In this document: piece after piece, positions 56,613 through 64,000 of the stretch
How the letters are laid out: each line of letters begins with the position of its first letter
Position numbering within the stretch: the stretch's first letter is position 1
Source: Neocallimastix lanati (nom. inval.)
Lineage: Eukaryota > Neocallimastigomycota > Neocallimastigomycetes > Neocallimastigales > Neocallimastigaceae
DNA: 64,000 bases
Direction of reading: 5' to 3'
Assembly: GCA_016946835.1 (NCBI GenBank)
Contig: JACVTC010000216.1
Span: 88,501-152,500, forward strand
Program-made: the position numbers and the translations under genes
The notes under the pieces: generated by a model
Seen by the model: the letters and a program-made list of their open reading frames with translations, nothing else
What the model was told of the DNA's origin: nothing
Databases searched by the model: none

Positions 56613-58716
56613 TGAGTCTTCCTTTTTTTAAGATATTCCCCTAGGTCATAAGAAAAAAAATTTTTAATATATATATATAAATATTTTTTCTTTAAAACAA
56701 ACTCCTATTTTTTTTTTTTACAATCTCTATATTTTCTTTTTCCTATGGTTTTGGTCATAAGAAATTAAAAAAAAAATTAATATATTTTCTATTTTTTTTT
56801 TTTTTTTTTTTTTTAAGAAAATTTTTATCAAAAATTAACTAATTTTGACTTATATTTTTTTTTCGTTTAACATAGACACTCAACAATGATAGACTGAGCT
56901 CCACTCTTGGTCTTGGTTCTTCGTCGACACCAAAATAGTATGTCAAAAAAAAACAAAAAAAAAAAACAAAAAAAAAAACCAATGAGGATCTGATACGTTT
57001 ATAGGAAAAAGATTGAAGGCCCGATGGTCTATCCTCTTCCTTTCTCTTTAATCTCATTCCATAAAAAAAAATATCTATATATATTTATTAATGTGTTCTA
57101 AATTTCTATATTTAATGAATAACATTTAAATATATTGAAATAATATGTAAAATAAAATACTAATTAACAGAAAATAATTAATTAATAAATAAATAAATAA
57201 TATTATTTAATATTTCTATTTAATAAAAAGATTATTATTAAATAAATAAAACCCTCAATAATTAGCCTATTTTAATGATTTAATTATTTTTTTTTTTTAC
57301 ATCTTAATTTGTTTTATTATTTTAATATATAAATAGGATAAAAAAAATTTAAGAGACTATTATAATATAATTAAATAAATTAATATTATTTGACGACAAA
57401 TAACAATAATATTAAGGACAAATAGATTCAAATATCTTTCCATTCATAATAAAAAATATTGTATAAATAAAAAAAAACTTTTTTAAAGTTTATATATGCT
57501 GAAATAATACATTATTATAAACCTAATATTTATTTATTCAAATAGAACAATAATAATCATTACTTAAAATTATTATTTATTTCATTATCTGCATAACTCT
57601 ATAAAAATAAAATAAAATAAAATAAAATAAAAAAAAAATTATATATTAAATTATAAATTTTTTTTTTTTTATTTATCACTTTTTTTTTTTTAATTAATAA
57701 GAATAGAAATATTACAATGTTGACTATCATAACCTAGTAATTATTTAAGGGTGTAAGCCTAAGATACTTATTAATGTTTAATTTTTAAATAATGATAGAT
57801 TTATTTGAATCATCCATTGGATATAAATCTTTTTTTTTTTTTATTAATATATTCATCATTATTTTATATATAAATTTATATTTTATTTTTATTTATAGTT
57901 TATTTTTATTTATAGTTTATTTTTTAATTTTTATTTATAGTGAATATAAAATTTATTTTAATAATTATATAATTAAATTATCCATTTGATGATATAATCC
58001 CTTTATTTTTTTTTTTTTATAATTATTAAGCTATTTTTTTTCAAGTATAATTTTTTTTTATAAAAATTTTATATATAAAATGAAACTTTTTTTTTTTTAT
58101 TTTAAATATTTTATATTTTTTTTCATTGGAACTCTCTTTTATACCTTATTTTTATTATAATTTTTATATATTTTTACTAAGAACTACTTTTATATATATA
58201 TATATATATATATTATTTTTTATATTGAATACTGCTTATTTAAAAGATAAAAATAATATAATATATATATATATATATTTTTACTGTTATAATAATTTTT
58301 TAATAAAATAAAATAAAAATAAAATAAAATAAAATAAAATAAAGAAATTTAACAACTATTATTTAATATTTACATTTTTAATTAATTAATGACGATGAAT
58401 AATCTTTAGTTTTTGTAAAAAAATAAAAAAAAAAAAATTAAAAAAAATTAAAAAAAAAAAAATTAAAAAGGATTTCTTATTCAGCTTTCAAATATTTTTT
58501 TTTTTTTTACAGAAGCAGAAAATGCAATTATCTTTGAAATTACTTATAAACCTTGGAAATGATGATGATGATCCATTTTCATTAATATATATATATATAT
58601 ATATTTTTTTTTTTGTAAATGATTAAAAGAAAATTCTCTTAACAAATCCAAATCCAAGAATAGGTATTGAAAAAAAAAAACCATGAGTCTGACTATTTGA
58701 TCACATAAAAAATGTG

Positions 58717-58764
<48 letters not shown>

Positions 58765-58953
58765 ATCATCTATTCCATTTGGTCAAAAAATAATAATCTC
58801 TTCTTATTTCTAAAAATGAACCTTTTTTTTTTAGAATGAAATGATGATTTAATTTGGCTTCTCTCTCTATAAAAAAAAAAAAAGTGCATTATTAAAATAA
58901 AGTTCTAACCACCACCCTCTACACACACACACCCCACACACACATCAAGGAAA

Positions 58954-58986
<33 letters not shown>

Positions 58987-59448
58987 CACAAATATTTAAT
59001 CTATAATCTCCATTGATCATCGTTTTTTTTTTTTTTTTTTTTTTTTTTTTTCACAGATATTTAATTTATAATCTCCATTGATTATTGTTTTTTTTTTTGC
59101 TCCTTGACCAAAAAAAAGGAAAGAAAATATTACTGTTCCTTTTATTATTTGGATTATTCATAATCAACCTTTTCATAGAAATTGAAACATCTAATAATAA
59201 TAATAGAATATTTGGTTTTATTATATTGCATCTTGTAAAAAAAAAAAAAAAAGACTTTTATCAGTATCCCTTTAGGATATTTTTATAGCAGGTATAACCA
59301 TATCTACTTTCATTTCTACTTGAATTTGTCTGTATCATCTCTCTTATCTTCCTATCTTATCTTTCTATCTTATCTTATCTTACAAGTCAGAAAAATGAAG
59401 TTGAGGTAACAAGTCTAAGTCTACCTTCTGTACCATTAGATTTGTAAT

Positions 59449-59483
<35 letters not shown>

Positions 59484-59717
59484 ACTATATACAACTATTG
59501 GACCTTGCCTTGGTTAAGTTTCTTTATCTTTTTTATTTTTTTTTTATTTTTTATTTTTTATTTTTTTTTTTGAATAATATTATATTATAATATAATATAT
59601 AAAATGGTCTTTTCTTTTTTTTTTTATTTTTTATTTTTTTTTTCAAGAAATAGTGGAAGATTTAATATCCTATTTTAAAAAAAAATTTTTACGAAATTTT
59701 TATTTTTATTTTTATTT

Positions 59718-59754
<37 letters not shown>

Positions 59755-59938
59755 AAATATCAGCAGTAATACAGTGTAAAATATTTTGACTAAAAAAAAA
59801 AAATTTTTTTTTGATTTTCTATACTATTATTAATAAATTTAAATATATATTCTTTTTAAGGGACGTTAATCTCATTTTTCTATGTTATTATTTTATTAAT
59901 TATTATTATTATTATTATTATCTATTATTATTATTCTA
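55491..59938. other. AT-rich intergenic
   Basis: Homopolymers and ATAT/TTTTA repeats. A short CA-type repeat is at 58,920-58,943 and TATCT units at 59,345-59,385. Short frames at 56,120, 56,839, 57,792, 58,126 and 59,085 are low complexity or lack motifs; none is supported. Confidence 0.5.
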
Positions 59939-59950
59939 TTATTATTATTC

Positions 59951-60013
<63 letters not shown>

Positions 60014-60035
60014 TTTTATTATTATTATTATTATC
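59939..60035. repeat. (ATT)n microsatellite
   Basis: Almost pure ATT run directly before the gypsy-2 remnant; it may mark the point where the 5' part of that element was lost. Confidence 0.9.
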
Positions 60036-60039
60036 TGAT

Positions 60040-63000
60040 CCAAGATAAAAATAATCAAATTGACTTAACAAACGATTCTAATACTTCATTGCTTCATTTG
60101 TGAAAAGAGAAATCTAAAAGGAAAATCTGCCAAGTCATCATTAGTCATGCTGGTCAGCGAAGAGAAAAGAAGCTCTACTTGGAAAAAATTCTAGAACAGG
60201 TTCCAAGAGGAATTCGAAGACAATTAGGACGCCTTTTTTAATGACTACAAGGAAGTATTGGCCATAAATATAGAAGAATTAGTCGGATCGAAATTTATTA
60301 CCACACTCAATCACATTAGAAAAAAGATACTTTAACCAATTAAACAAAAAAGCTTTTACCGTTTATCTAAAGTTCAAGCTGAGGCATTAAAGGCTGAAAT
60401 TACCAAGCTACTTAACAATAAAATTAATTGAACCCTCTAGTTCACCATGGTCGTCACCCGTCATTCTTAGTACTTAAGAAGAATGGTAAGTGGCGTATGT
60501 GCGTGGATTATCGGAAGTTGAACAACGTTACGCTAAAGGATGCTTATGCCATTCCTCTAATTGATGACATTCTTTTCTTTATATAGGACGAAACAATTAA
60601 AGTGTTTACTACTATTGATCTATTTTCTGGGTTCCATCAAATTCCAATGAACCTAAAAGATATTCCAAAAACTAGCTTTTGGGAACTATCCAATTTCTCG
60701 TAATGCCATTCGGGTTATGTAATTGCCCAAAGGAACATTCCAACGAGAAATGAAATGAACCGAATCTTCTACTCTCTAATCGGGAAATGTCTTTTTCGTA
60801 TATATAGATGACTTAATTATATTCTCCGAAACTATTGAAGACCACTTAAAGAGATTTAGAGAAAGTGTTTTTACCATCTTAAAGGAAAACGGTATCAAAT
60901 TGAATTTAGAGAAATGTCATTTTTTTTCAAAGATAAAGTTGAATTGTTGGGTTACACACTGTTTCAACTGATGACATTTCGCCCATTATCAGATAAAGTG
61001 AAGGTTATAGCCCAATTGGTTGCCCCTAAGCTACTACATCCCAACTTCAATCTTTTCTCGGTGCTATTGGCTATTATCGTAAAATTTATTCTTAACTTTG
61101 CTAGAATTGCGAAACCCTTTATTTAAGTTGTTAAAGAAGAATGTTGAATTCAAGTGGGGGGGGGAAAAAGTTGAAAATGATAGTTTCGAAGAGTTGAAGT
61201 ACAGGATGATGACGGCTCCCAATTTTAATGATGCCTGACTTTCAAGAACCAATTTATAATACGCACGGATGCATCTTTCGATGGCATTGGCGGAGTTTTA
61301 CTATAAAAAAGATGAATTTGGCAAGGAAACGATCCATCCATTATAATTAGTGGATCTCTGAAGCCACCAGAACAAAAATTATGGAATCACGGATCTTGAG
61401 GAGAACCGCAGGCAGCATACTGCATAAAGAAAAGTTCAAATTCTACATTGGAGGAAACCCACATACTATACTTTGTTGTACACAGACCATAAACCGTTAG
61501 TAAGTTTATTTAAGAACAAGGAAACTAATAAACTCTAGGCAGACCAGATGGGTATTGCTACTCTCAAATGCTTAAAGGTTGATAGGTTGATAGTAATCCA
61601 CGAACCCGGCAAGAAGAATGTGCTTGCCGATGCGCTCTCGAGATTAAAATCTACCAATTCGATAGTTTCAACTATCTTGTCGGAGATCAAATCTATTGAT
61701 GAAGGAAACTTACTGAACCCTAATAAGAGCAAAATTTATTACAATAAATGATGAAGAATATTACTTAGACAATGGTACTTATAGGAAGGTAATTAAATGA
61801 TGATAATCAAAAGCTACAACTAAATACTTGATGCACACAGAGTTGGTCACGAAAGGTGTATTCAAGACATATACAATCGTCTAAAAAGAGACTATTTTTT
61901 TGGATAAACATGATCTTAGACGTTAAATACATTGTCAACACATGTGATAGATGTCAAAAATTCAAGCCTCAACCACAAAATGCTTACGTTAAAAATATTC
62001 CAACAAAACCGGGTAGACGGTAGACCTTTCACAAAAGTAGGACTAGATAATCATAGGCCCGCTGCCTCAGACTAACAAAGGAAACCAATACATTATATTA
62101 TAGTATTGGTCGACTACCTGACAAAATGGGTTGAAGCTAACCCACTTTCTACCATCGAATCTAGGAATGTCATTAGTTTCCTAATGAAAGTATTTTACAC
62201 GTCATTTAGGTTTAGATATAATTGGACTTCTAGAGAAAACATCAAACAATAATAAATATATTTTTAGTAATGGTGGACTATTTTATTAAAATGGGTAGAA
62301 GCCGAGCCAACTGAAAATGTAACTTCAAAAAGATGTAATAAAAATTTTTTAATTAATGTATTCTCTCGTCACATGGTGTGCTTCAAAACAATTACAACTG
62401 ATAATGGTGTTCAATTCAACTCCGATAGGACAAAAAATATTTCTAGATCTTTATGATGTATATGTGAGGTTCAGTACCACTTATCATCCAGAAACGAAAT
62501 GGTCTTACAGAAAAACCGAGATAAAGAAATTGGAAAACTACTACTTAGACTTTTTTGGAAATAAACAAAAAGAAATAGGACAAAGTCTTACCTTCTGCTT
62601 TATGGGTTCTTCGTACAACCAAAAAAATTTCGGTTACTAATCACTCTAAGCTTTGAACTTGTTTATGGACGAGAAGACCAACAACCCTTTGACATAGCTG
62701 CGAGACCAACTAAAGGTTGTAAACAAATCTTCGGATGAAATTATAATTGGAAAAATTTGCCAATCAACTACTTATGGACTATGGAAGCTGCGGCCAATAT
62801 CAAAAAATTCAAATAAATACTGGGCTACTCATAGAGAACAAAAAGAATAGTATGAATCAGGCCAAAAAGAATAAAACCTGGGTGATTTAGTCTTAGTAAG
62901 GAATTTTTACTCGAACCAAGTTAGAACCATACTTCGTTGGACCACTCCCAAGTAATTAAGAAACAATTCAACACAGTAACATTGGCCAGATCCTAAGTCA

Positions 63001-63111
63001 GGTATACAAATGAACTGCCATGTTCACTTGAAGAACATAGTCAAGTTTAACTCAGCTTCTGTATAGCTTGAGTCTTAGCGAGGGCATCTTGTTTAAGGAA
63101 TGAACAAATAA
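60040..63111 (+). pseudogene. Gypsy-2: decayed Ty3/gypsy pol, 5'-truncated
   Basis: RT: CVDYRKLNNVTLKDAYAIPL (about 60,502-60,561), FTTIDLFSGFHQIPM, and FVYIDDLIIFSE with the active site (60,790-60,830). RNase H: TDASFDGIGG (about 61,265-61,295) and VLADALSRLK (61,620-61,650). Integrase: HRVGHERC (61,838-61,862), HVIDVKN region, VDYLTKWVEANPLSTIES (62,107-62,160), then, after a break, a second and different copy of this block at 62,265-62,325, ITTDNGVQFNS (about 62,392-62,424), FSTTYHPET (62,472-62,498), and a tail to about 63,110. Frameshifts throughout; gag, protease and the 5' LTR are missing. It belongs to a different gypsy group from the intact element. Confidence 0.8.
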
Positions 63112-64000
63112 TGTTAATTTTATTATTTTTCATAAAAATAACTTAACCACTAAAATTAAATTATTTATTTCTTTACTTGGAGAACTTTTCTTATGTTCTA
63201 TTACTGCCAAATTATTACTAATATTAAATTTATTATTATTAATATAAATTCTTTATCAATATCAATATTTTATTATTAAAAATAATACTATATTATTAAT
63301 ATCAATATTATTATCAATATTATTATCAATATCTAGTTTTATTAATATAATTTATTCTATCAATATTTTATTATTAAGGAAAATTTTATTTTACAAATAT
63401 TACTAATACAGATAATTTATTACTAATAAAATTAATATAATTAATAATGATTTAAAAATATTTTACTTAAATTCATGATCCTAGTCATTAAAATTAGTGA
63501 TACTTTCTTCCAAAATACATCCCATTTATAATAATAAATAATATTAATAATAGATAATAATCTAAAATACTTTTATTTAAAAATAGTATTAAAATTAAAT
63601 GATACTCTATTACTAATAGTTCTGTAAAAATAATAAAATTATTTTTAAAATATATTATCACTACAATTAATAATAAATAGTTTAGAATTTAATAATATAT
63701 AATAATTACTTATTATAATAGAATAGATTATGAATTTATAATTTAAATACAATTCAAACATGTAACTCTAAAATATTATAAAGAAATGGCTTGACCATTT
63801 CTAACGATAAAAAAAAAATATAAATAGATGAGAAAATTGTATTTTGAAAAATAATCAATCAAATCAATGAATTAAAAAATCAAAAAGATATAATCTTATT
63901 ATAAAATTTAATTTTAGTTTTAATTGAATAAATTTTTATTAAATAAATAAATAAATAAATAAAATATTTTAAAAAGATCTATTTTAATTTTTAATTTTTA
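63112..64000 (+). repeat. Probable 3' LTR of gypsy-2 (runs off the window)
   Basis: TGTTAATTTTATT follows the end of pol and a purine-rich stretch (TTAAGGAATGAAC). Near its far end is an 8-bp hairpin AGAAATGG/CCATTTCT (63,782-63,789 with 63,795-63,802) followed by a TATAAATA box at about 63,819-63,826, an order like that in the intact gypsy LTR. The right end and any 5' partner are not visible, so the call is tentative. Confidence 0.4.

Noticed and set aside
56839-57057. 72-codon minus frame
   Set aside because: A Phe-run core from a poly-A tract, no motif and no supporting context.
1-64000. Dictyostelium or another AT-rich amoeba as source
   Set aside because: AT content and Asn repeats would fit, but Ty1/copia elements of this type, the expanded AAA-ATPase-like/PDDEXK family and the scaffoldin-like fragment fit anaerobic fungi better. 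Not excluded by sequence alone.
1-64000. Mitochondrial or plasmid origin because of extreme AT content
   Set aside because: No mitochondrial genes, rRNA or tRNA sets; nuclear-type LTR elements, SINE and retrocopy are present.

Overview
The window reads as nuclear DNA of a very AT-rich eukaryote, most likely an anaerobic gut fungus (Neocallimastigomycota). Most of it is A/T homopolymer, AAT/ATTTT microsatellite and AT minisatellite, broken by islands of more normal composition. The fungal call rests on an intact bacterial-style AAA-ATPase-like/PD-(D/E)XK gene with broken relatives (a family I know to be expanded in these fungi), a broken gene resembling their scaffoldin-type secreted proteins, and fungal-type Ty1/copia and Ty3/gypsy elements. 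The species cannot be named from sequence alone. No rRNA, CRISPR array or confident functional tRNA gene was seen.

Layout. 0-15.7 kb: an array of AAA-ATPase-like/nuclease genes on the + strand: a 5'-truncated pseudogene (1.5-2.3 kb), an internally deleted pseudogene (7.85-9.36 kb) and one intact double-headed gene of 1398 codons (10,923-15,119). Worn Copia ends lie between them. 15.7-29.0 kb: a minus-strand Copia element (Copia-1) that has lost its RT core, then a 0.6-kb solo LTR-like element split by a complete, apparently young Ty3/gypsy element (21,856-28,981) with equal 974-bp LTRs, a 5-bp TSD and one 1370-codon Gag-Pol ORF. 29.0-33 kb: a second copy of the spacer seen at 0.1-1.5 kb, carrying a tRNA-derived SINE and leading into a fourth AAA pseudogene. 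33-39 kb: a minus-strand mosaic of two broken Copia elements, one split by a processed mRNA retrocopy, the other with a scaffoldin-like gene fragment where gag, protease and most of integrase should be. 40.5-46.6 kb: a full-length but decayed + strand Copia (Copia-2). 46.6-60 kb: AT-rich intergenic DNA with two minisatellites and a few coding-like islands. 60-64 kb: a decayed, apparently chimeric + strand gypsy element running into a partial LTR.

Most notable signals. (1) The 12 nt directly after the gypsy 5' LTR are the exact reverse complement of 12 nt in the LTR lying about 30 nt after a TATA box: the self-priming layout of Tf1/sushi elements. (2) Four Copia copies share a primer-binding site (GATTAAGAGTCTCA) matching the anticodon arm of tRNA-Lys(CUU) rather than a tRNA 3' end, implying a half-tRNA primer. 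(3) Two Copia copies carry four tandem GCTGA...TCAGC hairpins after this site, with the stem kept and the loop changed. (4) A SINE and an mRNA retrocopy both have 15-bp target duplications, implying LINE-type machinery elsewhere in the genome.
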